This document shows, one piece after another, positions 54,104-62,921 of a stretch of 64,000 bases of DNA. This stretch comes from Pseudosulfitobacter koreensis. Its GTDB lineage: Bacteria > Pseudomonadota > Alphaproteobacteria > Rhodobacterales > Rhodobacteraceae. The DNA lies in the NCBI RefSeq assembly GCF_024733015.1, contig NZ_JANKJG010000001.1:186001-250000 (forward strand), in the 5' to 3' direction. Positions within the stretch are counted from its first letter, which is position 1; every line of letters starts with the position of its first letter. Position numbers and translations under genes: made by a program. The notes beneath the pieces are model-generated. The model made no database searches. It worked only from the letters and a program-made list of their open reading frames with translations, and had not been told where the DNA came from.

Positions 54104-54190
54104 ATGACACGTCTTTTCAATATCGACGACCGCGCCCGTCTGCGCGAACGCTTCTTCGGGGCGACCCATACGGTGCTGGCGCGACTATAA
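54104..54190 (+). CDS. Possible 28-codon leader peptide of leuC
   Basis: ATG at 54104 lies at the predicted transcription start, so the frame would be leaderless. The peptide [18 protein letters not shown]... has four Leu codons; the last two sense codons are CGA and CTA, both expected to be rare in such GC-rich DNA. The stop lies inside the hairpin at 54179-54198. A leucine-sensing leader is possible, but there is no Shine-Dalgarno and no clear terminator. Confidence 0.3.
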   Translation: MTRLFNIDDRARLRERFFGATHTVLARL

Positions 54191-54198
54191 AGTCGCGC
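54179..54198 (+). repeat. Hairpin at the end of the leader frame
   Basis: GCGCGACT / AGTCGCGC with loop ATAA, perfect 8-bp stem spanning the leader-frame stop codon. No T-run follows. Confidence 0.6.
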
Positions 54199-54261
54199 GC
54201 CCGAAGCCCCCACGCGATTTACGCATCCATTACTGCATTCAAAATACGGGAGAGGTCCCTC

Positions 54262-55677
54262 ATGTCCCCTACATCCTCAGCCAAGACGCTTTATGACAAG
54301 ATCTGGGATGCCCACGTCGCCCACGAGGCCGACGACGGCACCTGCCTGCTTTATATCGACCGCCATCTGGTCCACGAAGTGACCAGCCCGCAGGCCTTCG
54401 AGGGTCTGCGCATGACGGGCCGCACCGTGCGCAAGCCCGGCCAGACCATCGCCGTGCCCGATCACAACGTGCCCACGACGCTGGACCGCGCCAACGGCGG
54501 CATGAACGAGGAAAGTCGCATTCAGGTCGATGCACTGGACAAGAACGCCAAGGATTTCGGCATTCATTATTACCCTGTGTCCGATGTGCGTCAGGGCATC
54601 GTGCACATCGTCGGCCCCGAACAGGGCTGGACCCTGCCCGGCATGACGGTCGTGTGCGGTGACAGCCACACGGCGACCCATGGCGCGTTCGGCGCGCTGG
54701 CGCATGGCATCGGCACGTCGGAGGTCGAGCATGTACTGGCCACGCAAACGCTGATCCAGCAGAAATCCAAGAACATGAAGGTCGAGATCACCGGCAAGCT
54801 CAGCCCCGGCGTGACAGCCAAGGACATCACCCTTAGCGTGATCGGCGTGACCGGCACGGCCGGCGGCACAGGCTATGTCATCGAATATTGCGGCGAAGCG
54901 ATCCGCGATCTGTCGATGGAAGGCCGCATGACCGTCTGCAACATGGCGATCGAAGGCGGCGCGCGCGCGGGCATCATCGCACCCGACGAAAAGACATTCG
55001 AATATTGCATGGGCCGCCCCCACGCGCCGAAAGGTGCCCAGTGGGAAGCTGCCGTGGCCTGGTGGAAAACGCTCTATTCCGACGATGACGCCCATTGGGA
55101 TAAGGTGATCACGCTCAAGGGCGAAGACATTGCCCCCGTTGTGACCTGGGGCACCTCGCCCGAGGATGTGCTGCCGATCACCGCAAACGTGCCCTCGGCC
55201 AGCGATTTCACCGGCGGCAAGGTCAACGCGGCGCAACGCTCGCTGGACTACATGGGCCTGACGGCCGGCATGCCGCTGAGCGAGGTCGAGATAGACACGG
55301 TGTTCATCGGCTCGTGCACCAACGGTCGCATCGAAGACCTGCGCGCCGCAGCCGCGATCCTGAAAGGCAAAAAGATCAAGGACGGCCTACGCGCGATGAT
55401 CGTGCCCGGTTCGGGTCTGGTTCGGGCGCAGGCCGAGGAAGAGGGCCTTGCCGATATCTTCAAGGATGCCGGTTTCGAATGGCGTCTGGCGGGATGCTCG
55501 ATGTGTCTGGCGATGAACCCCGATCAGCTGAGCCCCGGCGAGCGCTGTGCCGCCACGTCGAACCGCAACTTCGAGGGCCGGCAGGGCCGGGGCGGACGCA
55601 CCCACCTGATGTCGCCCGCGATGGCGGCGGCAGCGGCGATCACCGGTCGGCTGACCGACGTGCGCACTCTGACGTAA
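54262..55677 (+). CDS. leuC: 3-isopropylmalate dehydratase large subunit
   Basis: 471 aa. Fe-S ligands in [12 protein letters not shown] and [32 protein letters not shown] is the aconitase-family signature. With LeuD it isomerises 2- to 3-isopropylmalate in leucine synthesis. The start follows GGGAGAGG. A strong hairpin comes right after the stop, and a glycosyltransferase gene separates it from leuD. Confidence 0.96.
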   Translation: MSPTSSAKTLYDKIWDAHVAHEADDGTCLLYIDRHLVHEVTSPQAFEGLRMTGRTVRKPGQTIAVPDHNVPTTLDRANGGMNEESRIQVDALDKNAKDFGIHYYPVSDVRQGIVHIVGPEQGWTLPGMTVVCGDSHTATHGAFGALAHGIGTSEVEHVLATQTLIQQKSKNMKVEITGKLSPGVTAKDITLSVIGVTGTAGGTGYVIEYCGEAIRDLSMEGRMTVCNMAIEGGARAGIIAPDEKTFEYCMGRPHAPKGAQWEAAVAWWKTLYSDDDAHWDKVITLKGEDIAPVVTWGTSPEDVLPITANVPSASDFTGGKVNAAQRSLDYMGLTAGMPLSEVEIDTVFIGSCTNGRIEDLRAAAAILKGKKIKDGLRAMIVPGSGLVRAQAEEEGLADIFKDAGFEWRLAGCSMCLAMNPDQLSPGERCAATSNRNFEGRQGRGGRTHLMSPAMAAAAAITGRLTDVRTLT

Positions 55678-55690
55678 TTCCCCCAACGCA

Positions 55691-55718
55691 GGCATGGCCC
55701 CAAACCGGGGGCCATGCC
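55691..55718 (+). terminator. Strong hairpin after leuC
   Basis: GGCATGGCCCC (55691-55701) / GGGGCCATGCC (55708-55718), perfect 11-bp stem. No T-run; it may end part of the leuC transcripts or set the leuC/leuD ratio. Confidence 0.6.
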
Positions 55719-55782
55719 GCCCTTGCCCAAGGACACCGCCACCGATGCCGCTCCAGTGCTGCGAAGAGGACACGCCCCGGAC

Positions 55783-56598
55783 ATGAGCGCCGCCGACATC
55801 CCCGTCGGCTCGCTTTGGGTCGGAAAAGAGCTGCGTTGGCTGGACAAGCTGGCGCTGCGCAGCTTTGCCCATCGTGGTCATCCCGTTACCCTGTTCCACA
55901 CGCATGAGCTGACGGACCCGCAGATCGAGGGCGTCACCCTGCGGCCCGCCGCAGAGGTCTATGACTATTCCGACCTGCTGCTGAATTCAGTCACGCCGAC
56001 GGTCTTTGCCGACCTGTTCCGCCTACACCTGATGCGCGATACGAACCTGACATGGGTAGACACCGATTGCCTGTGCTACCGCCCGCTTTCGCCCAAGGAC
56101 GGCTACCTGATCGGGTACGAATCCCCCACGACGGTCAACAATGCGGTGCTGCGCCTGCCCAAGGACAGTGCGGCGCTGGCGCTGCTGATCAAGCACCTGA
56201 ACGACCCTGAATTCATCCCGCCCTGGCTGAAGTGGTCGCGCCGCAAGAAGTTGATGGAACTGCCCGAAGGCGAACAACTGCTGGCCGCCGCCCGCATGGT
56301 GCCCACCGTCTTTGGCCCGCAGGCGCTGACCTGGGCCCTGAACGAGACGGCAGAGATCGACCATGCGCTGCCGCGTCACGTGTTGAACCCGGTGCATTGG
56401 TCGATGGCAGATATCTATTTCAACCCGCACGGCGGCGTCGAGGGATGGCTGCGCGACGACACGCAGTGCGTCCACCTTTATGCCAGCCGCATCCGCGCAG
56501 CACACCGGCGCAGCATCCCCTACGAAGGCTCTTTCATTGCCAATTTCGCCACCCAAGTCGATCATGACTTTGGCGGCCAACCTTTCCGACAGACATAA
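55783..56598 (+). CDS. Glycosyltransferase with DXD motif (GT32-like)
   Basis: 271 aa. [18 protein letters not shown] at the start and [14 protein letters not shown] with the metal-binding DTD (93-95) are typical of GT32/capsular-type glycosyltransferases using nucleotide sugars. An earlier ATG at 55714 falls inside the leuC hairpin, so 55783 is preferred. No membrane segment. It sits between leuC and leuD, ending 11 bases before leuD, with no obvious role in leucine synthesis. Confidence 0.75.
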   Translation: MSAADIPVGSLWVGKELRWLDKLALRSFAHRGHPVTLFHTHELTDPQIEGVTLRPAAEVYDYSDLLLNSVTPTVFADLFRLHLMRDTNLTWVDTDCLCYRPLSPKDGYLIGYESPTTVNNAVLRLPKDSAALALLIKHLNDPEFIPPWLKWSRRKKLMELPEGEQLLAAARMVPTVFGPQALTWALNETAEIDHALPRHVLNPVHWSMADIYFNPHGGVEGWLRDDTQCVHLYASRIRAAHRRSIPYEGSFIANFATQVDHDFGGQPFRQT

Positions 56599-56609
56599 GG
56601 ACAGCTGAT

Positions 56610-57215
56610 ATGGACAAGTTCGAAACACTCACCGGGATCGCGGCCCCGATGCCGATGATCAACATCGACACCGACATGATCATCCCCAAGAACTTCCTGA
56701 AGACGATCAAACGCTCGGGACTGGGTGTGAACCTGTTCGACGAGATGCGCTATGACGACGACCGCAACGAGATCCCCGATTTCGTGCTGAATAAGGACGC
56801 CTATCGCGATTCGCAGATATTGATTGCCGGGGCCAACTTTGGCTGCGGGTCCAGCCGCGAGCATGCCCCCTGGGCGATCAAGGACTTTGGCATCCGCTGC
56901 GTGATCGCGCCCAGCTTTGCCGACATCTTTTTCAACAACTGCTTCAAGAACGGCATCCTACCCATCGCCCTGCCGCAAGAGCAGGTCGACCTGCTGATGA
57001 AGGACGCGGAAAAAGGCGCCAACGCACGCATGACCGTCGATCTGGACGCGCAGACCATCACAACGTCGGATGGCGAAGTGATCACCTTCGAGGTCGACAA
57101 GTTCAAGAAACACTGCCTGATGGAAGGTCTGGACGACATCGGCCTGACCATGGCCAAGTCCGACTCGATCGCCGCGTTCGAGGCGAAAACCGGCAGCGAG
57201 CGCCCCTGGGTCTAA
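56610..57215 (+). CDS. leuD: 3-isopropylmalate dehydratase small subunit
   Basis: 201 aa. Swivel-domain signature [15 protein letters not shown] and [16 protein letters not shown]. Partner of LeuC. The start follows TAAGGACAGCTGAT. It is 11 bases after the glycosyltransferase gene and is closed by a strong terminator. Confidence 0.95.
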   Translation: MDKFETLTGIAAPMPMINIDTDMIIPKNFLKTIKRSGLGVNLFDEMRYDDDRNEIPDFVLNKDAYRDSQILIAGANFGCGSSREHAPWAIKDFGIRCVIAPSFADIFFNNCFKNGILPIALPQEQVDLLMKDAEKGANARMTVDLDAQTITTSDGEVITFEVDKFKKHCLMEGLDDIGLTMAKSDSIAAFEAKTGSERPWV

Positions 57216-57245
57216 GCTGCGGCAATCACGCTGCATGACGTGGAG

Positions 57246-57275
57246 AGGGCTGCAAGCGACACTTGCAGCCCTTTT
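57246..57275 (+). terminator. Rho-independent terminator after leuD
   Basis: GGGCTGCAAG (57247-57256) / CTTGCAGCCC (57262-57271), loop CGACA, then TTTT. Confidence 0.92.
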
Positions 57276-57527
57276 GCATTTCAGACGGGCATTGCCGCCA
57301 TATCGTCAACAATGCCCAGTTTGTGTCATGTTTATGATGCAAGATGGCACCACCTTGACCCACAAATCGCCACAAGGATTGCGTTTCCTTTAACGGGAAC
57401 TTGAGCCAACTGGCGAAAGAAGGCACAAATTGGGCAAGAATGAGGCAAGCTGCCACAAACGGCAGGATCAAGTTGGAACAAGTTCGCGGCAACGTATCGC
57501 GTCTGGCCAGTTTGAAGGGAACGAGAA
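57276..57527. other. Intergenic region before the membrane-protein gene
   Basis: 252 bases (312 from the leuD stop). It has an 8-bp inverted repeat GGGCATTG (57287-57294) / CAATGCCC (57310-57317) and three spaced GCCACAA/GGCACAA words. No convincing gene or known element. Confidence 0.5.
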
Positions 57528-58370
57528 GTGATTGCACGACTGACAGGTGCCGCCATGCGCGGTCTCTTGGTGGCATTGATGATCGCCACCCCGGCACTGG
57601 TGTTGCCGTGGGTGTCTGCGGATTCGACCCAAGTGATCCTGTTGACCGCACTTCTGGCCGCCGCCCTCGTCTTTGTCGAATACAACTCGAATTTCCCGTC
57701 CATCGTCGAATTCCGCAATGCGCCGCCGCTGAACCGGCTGCGGTTCTGTGGCACCTTCGTGACGGTGTTTCTGCTCACGGTGATCTGCGCGGGCCGGACC
57801 GAACCGACGCTGATGACAGGTGCGATGACCTCGGTTGCGCGTCTGGTGGGCCACATGCTCGACTTTCCGTTCTCGCCCGTGCGGCTGGTCATCCTGTCGA
57901 TGCCCGCCGAGACGCCCGAAGACACCCTGCGCATCGTGCGCGCAGCGGCGGGGCTGAGCTATCTTTTGTCGCTGGTCACGGCTGCCGTCTTTGTCGTCAT
58001 GGTGCGCCTGTTTGGCTGGCCATCGTCGCGCAACGGCGCGTTCAACGTCTGGATCAACCTGCCGCTTTTCGACCCCACGGCGGGCGGTGACGCGCTGACG
58101 CGGTTGCAACGCGATGCGCGGATCAACATCGTTCTGGGCTTTTTGCTGCCTTTCGTGCTGCCGGCCATCGCGAAACTTGCAGGAAACATCACCGGGCCGA
58201 TAACATTGCAAGACTCGCAAACCCTGATCTGGACGATGACCCTATGGGCGTTTCTACCTGCCAGCCTACTGATGCGCGGCATTGCGATGGGCAAGGTCGC
58301 CGAGATGATCGAAGAGAAACGCCGCCGCAGTTATGCGCGCGAGGCGGAAAACGACTATCAGGTCGCCTGA
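57528..58370 (+). CDS. Integral membrane protein, unknown
   Basis: 280 aa. GTG start at 57528 after GAAGGGAACGAGAA. About six hydrophobic helices (GLLVALMIATPALVLPWV, VILLTALLAAALVFV, FVTVFLLTVICA, AAGLSYLLSLVTAAVFVVMV, IVLGFLLPFVLPAIA, LIWTMTLWAFLPASLLM) and a basic C-terminal tail. No family recognised. It precedes the nuclease-like gene with a four-base overlap, so the two were probably co-translated. Confidence 0.7.
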   Translation: MIARLTGAAMRGLLVALMIATPALVLPWVSADSTQVILLTALLAAALVFVEYNSNFPSIVEFRNAPPLNRLRFCGTFVTVFLLTVICAGRTEPTLMTGAMTSVARLVGHMLDFPFSPVRLVILSMPAETPEDTLRIVRAAAGLSYLLSLVTAAVFVVMVRLFGWPSSRNGAFNVWINLPLFDPTAGGDALTRLQRDARINIVLGFLLPFVLPAIAKLAGNITGPITLQDSQTLIWTMTLWAFLPASLLMRGIAMGKVAEMIEEKRRRSYAREAENDYQVA

Positions 58371-59438
58371 TACTCTGGGCCTGTGCCCTTTGCCTGCTGA
58401 CCCATCCTGCGTTTGCCGACAGCCTGCGCATTGCCACCTACAACACCGAATTGGCGCGCAAGGGCCCCGGCCTGCTGCTGCGTGACATTGCGCGGGGTGG
58501 TGATCCGCAGGTCGATGCCGTTGTGGCAGTGCTGGTCCGCGCGCAGGCCGATATCGTCGTGTTGCAGGGGTTTGACTACGACCTGTCGGGGGCTGCGCTG
58601 AGCGCTTTTGCCGATGCGCTTGCGGCTGAGGAGCTGGAGTATCCCCACTGGTTCGCGCTGCGACCCAACACCGGGATGACGACGGGGCTGGACATGGACG
58701 GCGATGGCCGTCTGGGGGACCCGCGCGATGCGCAAGGCTTTGGCACCTTCTCGGGGGCAAGGCGGCATGGCGATCCTTTCGCGCTATCCGGTGGCGCAGG
58801 ACGCGGTGCGCGATTTCTCGGGGCTGTTGTGGACCGATCTGCCGGGGGCGACCTTGCCGCAGACTGTCGCGGGGCCGTTCCCGAGTGTCGAGGCGCAGGC
58901 GGCGCAGCGGCTATCCACCACCGCGCACTGGGTGGTGCCGGTCGACGTGCCGGATATCGGGCGCATTACGCTGCTGACCTATCACGCGACACCGCCGGTC
59001 TTTGACGGACCCGAGGACCGCAACGGGTTGCGCAACGCCGATGAGACCCGGTTTTGGCAGGTCTATCTGGATGGCGCGTTCGGTGCAGCCCCGACGGAGC
59101 GTTTTGTGCTGCTTGGCGATGCCAATCTGGACCCTGCAAGCGGGGACGGACGCCAGCCCGTGATGCGTGCGCTTCTGAACGATGCGCGCCTGAATGATGT
59201 GGCCCCGACCAGCGCTGGAGCCGCCGCAGTTGGGGATGCCACGGACACTGCCGACTGGGACGATCCCTATCCCGGCAACCTGCGCGCTGACTACGTCCTG
59301 CCCTCGGCGGATTGGACCGTAATAGACAGCGGCGTGATCTGGCCATCGCCTGACGATCCATTCGCGCAGACCTTGGCCCTTGCCAGCCGTCACCGTCTGG
59401 TCTGGGTGGACCTTGTGGGCGCTGACCCTGCGCGGTGA
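58367..59438 (+). pseudogene. Endonuclease/exonuclease/phosphatase family protein, frameshifted
   Basis: Two frames together make one secreted EEP-fold protein. Frame A gives a signal peptide (LILWACALCLLTHPAFA), RIATYNTEL and VVLQGFDYD. Frame B continues from GGMAILSRYPV through LLGDANLDP, RADYVLPS and SRHRLVW. They join at a run of five G (58753-58757): removing one G restores one frame. So either a true +1 mutation or a sequencing error. The start appears to be CTG at 58367, in a CTGA overlap with the preceding stop; no ATG/GTG/TTG fits. Confidence 0.75.
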
Positions 59439-59501
59439 CAACTTGACGCTCGCAAGCCCCCGCGCTACGCCCGTTTCAACCAATTTCCGAGGAGAAAACC
59501 C

Positions 59502-60608
59502 ATGTCGAACCCTTCCCTGTTGATCCTTGCCGGGGACGGCATCGGCCCCGAGGTCATGACCGAAGTGAAACGCGTCATCGACTGGTTCGGCGCGAAACGC
59601 GATCTGGCGTTCGACGTGGAAGAAGACCTGGTCGGCGGTGCCGCTTATGACAAGCATGGCACGCCGCTGCACGACGACACGATGGCCAAGGCGCTGCAGG
59701 TCGATGCGGTGCTGCTGGGTGCCGTGGGCGGCCCGAAATACGACGCGCTGGATTTCAGCGTCAAACCCGAGCGCGGCCTGCTGCGCCTGCGCAAGGAGAT
59801 GGACCTGTTTTCCAACCTGCGTCCTGCGCAATGCTTTGACGCGCTGGCGGATTTCTCGTCGCTGAAGAAGGACATCGTCGCGGGTCTGGATATCATGATC
59901 GTGCGCGAACTGACCTCCGGCGTCTATTTCGGCGAGCCGCGCGGCATCTTCGAGGAGGGCAACGAGCGGGTCGGGATCAATACCCAGCGCTATACCGAAT
60001 CCGAGATCGACCGCGTTGCGCGCTCGGCCTTCGAGTTGGCGCGCCGTCGCGGCAACAAGGTCTGCTCGATGGAGAAGGCCAACGTGATGGAAAGCGGCAT
60101 CCTGTGGCGCGAAGTCGTCCAGAAGGTGCACGACACGGATTATCCCGATGTCGAGTTGACCCACATGTATGCTGACAACGGCGCGATGCAACTGGTGCGC
60201 GCGCCCAAGCAGTTCGATGTGATCGTAACCGACAACCTGTTTGGCGACATCCTGTCCGACTGCGCGGCGATGCTGACCGGCAGCCTTGGCATGTTGCCCT
60301 CGGCCAGCTTGGGCGCGCCGAACGCCGATGGCCGCCCCAAGGCACTTTACGAGCCGGTCCACGGGTCCGCTCCCGATATCGCAGGTCAGGGCAAGGCGAA
60401 TCCGATCGCCTGTATCCTCAGCTTTGCGATGGCGCTGCGATATAGCTTCGATCAGGGCGACGAAGCTGCGCGTCTTGAGGCCGCCGTTGAAAAAGTGCTG
60501 GCCGACGGTGTTCGCACCGCCGATCTGCTGGGCGAAGAGGGCGTGACCCCGGTGTCGACCACCGGCATGGGCGACGCGATCCTCGCGGCACTCGACGCCT
60601 CGCTGTAA
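59502..60608 (+). CDS. leuB: 3-isopropylmalate dehydrogenase
   Basis: 368 aa. Start [31 protein letters not shown] and the metal/NAD motif [21 protein letters not shown] in consecutive parts; [14 protein letters not shown]. Oxidatively decarboxylates 3-isopropylmalate. The start follows CCGAGGAGAAAACCC. Separated from leuD by two non-leucine genes. Confidence 0.96.
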   Translation: MSNPSLLILAGDGIGPEVMTEVKRVIDWFGAKRDLAFDVEEDLVGGAAYDKHGTPLHDDTMAKALQVDAVLLGAVGGPKYDALDFSVKPERGLLRLRKEMDLFSNLRPAQCFDALADFSSLKKDIVAGLDIMIVRELTSGVYFGEPRGIFEEGNERVGINTQRYTESEIDRVARSAFELARRRGNKVCSMEKANVMESGILWREVVQKVHDTDYPDVELTHMYADNGAMQLVRAPKQFDVIVTDNLFGDILSDCAAMLTGSLGMLPSASLGAPNADGRPKALYEPVHGSAPDIAGQGKANPIACILSFAMALRYSFDQGDEAARLEAAVEKVLADGVRTADLLGEEGVTPVSTTGMGDAILAALDASL

Positions 60609-60714
60609 TCAGCCGACCAGGCGTGCCTGCATCCGGGTGCAGGCACGCAACCCGCCCTTGTGGCCCGCCCGAATTCCCGCCATGCCGGGGGGCGAGGTTT
60701 CAAGAGGTCGCACC

Positions 60715-61611
60715 ATGTCGCGCAACATCCAAGGTATCCTGATCGCCCTGACGGGCGCGCTGATCTATTCCGCACATGACGCGATCATCAAGGGGCTGGG
60801 GGCGACACTGCCCGCCATCCAGATTGCATTCTTCGCCTATCTGCTGGGCCTGCCTTACGTCATCTTCATGCTGATCCACGACAAGACGCCGGGCACCCTG
60901 CGGCCTGCCAATCCGCTGTGGATGGCGATCCGTGTGGTGGGAGTGGTCGTTGCGACGGTCGGGGCGTTCTATGCGTTTCTGGTGCTGCCGCTGGCCGAAG
61001 CCTATACGATCCTCTTTGCCGCACCGCTGCTGGTGACGCTGCTTGCCGTGCCGCTGCTGGGCGAGGTCCTGCACTGGCGGCGCACCACGGCGGTGATCGT
61101 GGGACTGGTGGGCGTGCTGGTCGTGCTGCGGCCCGACACCAACACGCTGAACCTGGGGCATCTGACCGCGCTGGCCTCGGCTGTGGGCAACGCGATGGTC
61201 CATATCTCGTCGCGGCGCATCGGCGGGTCGGAACGTCTGCCGCTGATGATCCTCTATCCGATGCTGGGCATCATTGTGCTGCTGGGCGCGGTCATGCCGT
61301 TCACGTTCCAGCCGGTCAGCGGCGCGGCCTTTGGCGGGCTGGCCATTGTCGCGCTGTTCTCGTTCCTGGCCATGCTCTGCCTGATCGAAGCCTTCAAACG
61401 CGGCGAGGCGGCGCTGATCGCGCCCATGCAATATTCGCAACTGATCTGGGGCACGATCTTTGGCATCCTGTTCTTTGCCGAATATCCCAAGGGGCAAACG
61501 CTGCTGGGTGCCGTGCTGATCATCGGGTCGGGGCTGTATATCGTTTTCCGTGAAGCGGGGCTAAAACCGGGCGCGCCGGTGACGCCGCCGATGGCCTCTC
61601 GCCGCCCCTGA
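60715..61611 (+). CDS. DMT-superfamily (EamA) transporter
   Basis: 298 aa, ten predicted membrane helices in two EamA repeats (first from GILIALTGALIYSAHDAIIK, second from LTALASAVGNAMVHISSRR). Likely an inner-membrane exporter of small metabolites; substrate unknown. The start at 60715 follows AGAGG. An EamA gene directly after leuB could export amino acids, but this is only suggestive. Confidence 0.88.
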   Translation: MSRNIQGILIALTGALIYSAHDAIIKGLGATLPAIQIAFFAYLLGLPYVIFMLIHDKTPGTLRPANPLWMAIRVVGVVVATVGAFYAFLVLPLAEAYTILFAAPLLVTLLAVPLLGEVLHWRRTTAVIVGLVGVLVVLRPDTNTLNLGHLTALASAVGNAMVHISSRRIGGSERLPLMILYPMLGIIVLLGAVMPFTFQPVSGAAFGGLAIVALFSFLAMLCLIEAFKRGEAALIAPMQYSQLIWGTIFGILFFAEYPKGQTLLGAVLIIGSGLYIVFREAGLKPGAPVTPPMASRRP

Positions 61612-61678
61612 CAAGGGGGCGGCGTGCAAATCAGCCTTGCCAATCGGGGGCAAAACCGCTACCTCGCGACCTCACGGT

Positions 61679-61755
61679 CGGGCTGTAGCGCAGCCTGGTA
61701 GCGCACCTGCTTCGGGAGCAGGGGGTCGGAGGTTCGAATCCTCTCAGCCCGACCA
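61679..61755 (+). tRNA. tRNA-Pro (anticodon CGG)
   Basis: 77 bases. Acceptor CGGGCTG pairs with CAGCCCG, followed by A and an encoded CCA. The anticodon loop TTCGGGA, closed by CCTGC/GCAGG, gives CGG. T-arm GGAGGTTCGAATCCTC is standard. No integrase or duplicated 3' end nearby. Confidence 0.97.
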
Positions 61756-61889
61756 GTTTTCATGAAATCCACATCTTGATGCCGCGCCTTCGCGGTCTGC
61801 CACTTCGGACAGGCCGGGGGGCTTTACACAGGCTGCGGGAATTTGTCTAACCTTGAAGGCAGCAGAACGGCGCTTCAGGAGACGACCCG

Positions 61890-62921
61890 ATGACTTGGCA
61901 CATGCCCGCAGAAACCGCCCCGCAAGACCGTATCTGGATGGCCTTCCCCCGCGAAGGTCAGACCCTGGGCGAGACCAGCGCCGAGCGTGATGCAGGCTAT
62001 GCCGCCTGGGCGCATGTGGCCAGCACCATCGCCGGTTTCCAGCCTGTATCGATGATCGTGGATCCGACCGAGATGGCGCGCGCCAAGCGTATGCTGTCGT
62101 CCGAGATCACCCTGCACGAACGCACCATCGACGACTTCTGGATGCGCGATCCGGGGCCGACCTTTGTGCATGGTCCCGACGGGGCGCTGGCAGCGGTCGA
62201 CTGGGTGTTCAACGGCTGGGGGGGCGGCGACTGGACGGCCAGCGGCAACGACCGCGATCTGGCGCGGTTCATCGCCGATCTGACAGGCGTGCCGGTGGTG
62301 CCGTCCCTGCTGGTGAACGAAGGCGGTGGCATCCATGTGGACGGCGAAGGCACGGTTCTGCTGACTGAAACTGTCCAGCTGGACCCTGACCGCAATCCCA
62401 ATCTGGACCGCGGGCGTGTGGCCGAGGAAATAGCCCGCACGCTGGGTGCGACCAAGGCGATCTGGCTGCCGCGCGGACTTGAGCGGGACTATGACACCTT
62501 CGGCACGCGCGGGCATGTGGACATCGTGGCCTGTATGCCGTCGCCGGGTGTGATCCTGCTGCACGACCAGCGCGATCCGTCGCACCCCGACCATGCGGTG
62601 ATGCAGGGCATTCGCGCGCAGCTGGCTGCCGAGACGGATGCCAAGGGCCGCAGTTTCGAGATCATCGACCTGCCCGCGCCCGAGACGCTGACCGATGCGC
62701 ACGGCCCCGTCGACTGGAGCTATGTGAACCATCTGGTGATCAACGACGCGGTGATTGCCTGCGCCTTCAACGAACCACGCGCCGATACGCAAGCGCAAGA
62801 GATACTTGCCGCCGCCTATCCGGGGCGTCAGGTCATCGGCGTCGATGCCACCGAGCTTTTTGCCCGTGGCGGCGGCGTGCATTGCATCACCCAGCAACAG
62901 CCCAAGCCGCGCGCGTCATGA
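61890..62921 (+). CDS. aguA: Agmatine deiminase
   Basis: 343 aa guanidine-modifying enzyme. Catalytic residues: DDFWMRDPGP, the His of GTRGHVDIVA and the Cys of GGVHCITQQQP. It turns agmatine into N-carbamoylputrescine plus ammonia, a step of polyamine synthesis or nitrogen recovery. Its stop overlaps the amidase start (ATGA). The usual next enzyme, AguB (nitrilase fold), is not here. Confidence 0.92.
   Translation: MTWHMPAETAPQDRIWMAFPREGQTLGETSAERDAGYAAWAHVASTIAGFQPVSMIVDPTEMARAKRMLSSEITLHERTIDDFWMRDPGPTFVHGPDGALAAVDWVFNGWGGGDWTASGNDRDLARFIADLTGVPVVPSLLVNEGGGIHVDGEGTVLLTETVQLDPDRNPNLDRGRVAEEIARTLGATKAIWLPRGLERDYDTFGTRGHVDIVACMPSPGVILLHDQRDPSHPDHAVMQGIRAQLAAETDAKGRSFEIIDLPAPETLTDAHGPVDWSYVNHLVINDAVIACAFNEPRADTQAQEILAAAYPGRQVIGVDATELFARGGGVHCITQQQPKPRAS

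Larger units (their letters stand above)
53926..54261. other. Leader/promoter region of leuC
   Basis: 336 bases without a confident gene. It contains a promoter-like pair at 54068-54096, a 28-codon frame at 54104-54190 and a hairpin at 54179-54198. The left part should also hold the promoter of the MscS gene. Confidence 0.6.

Noticed and set aside
54104..54190. 28-codon frame as an established gene
   Set aside because: No Shine-Dalgarno and no family match; kept only as a low-confidence leader-peptide candidate.
55714..55782. Earlier ATG start for the glycosyltransferase
   Set aside because: It lies inside the 3' arm of the leuC hairpin and adds residues outside the conserved fold.
57401..58090. 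Open frame overlapping the start of the 280-aa membrane protein
   Set aside because: It is out of frame with the clearly membrane-spanning product, Arg/His-rich and without a domain; a shadow frame.
61679..61755. tRNA-Pro as an integration site of a genomic island
   Set aside because: No integrase, no repeated tRNA 3' end, and flanking genes have ordinary composition.
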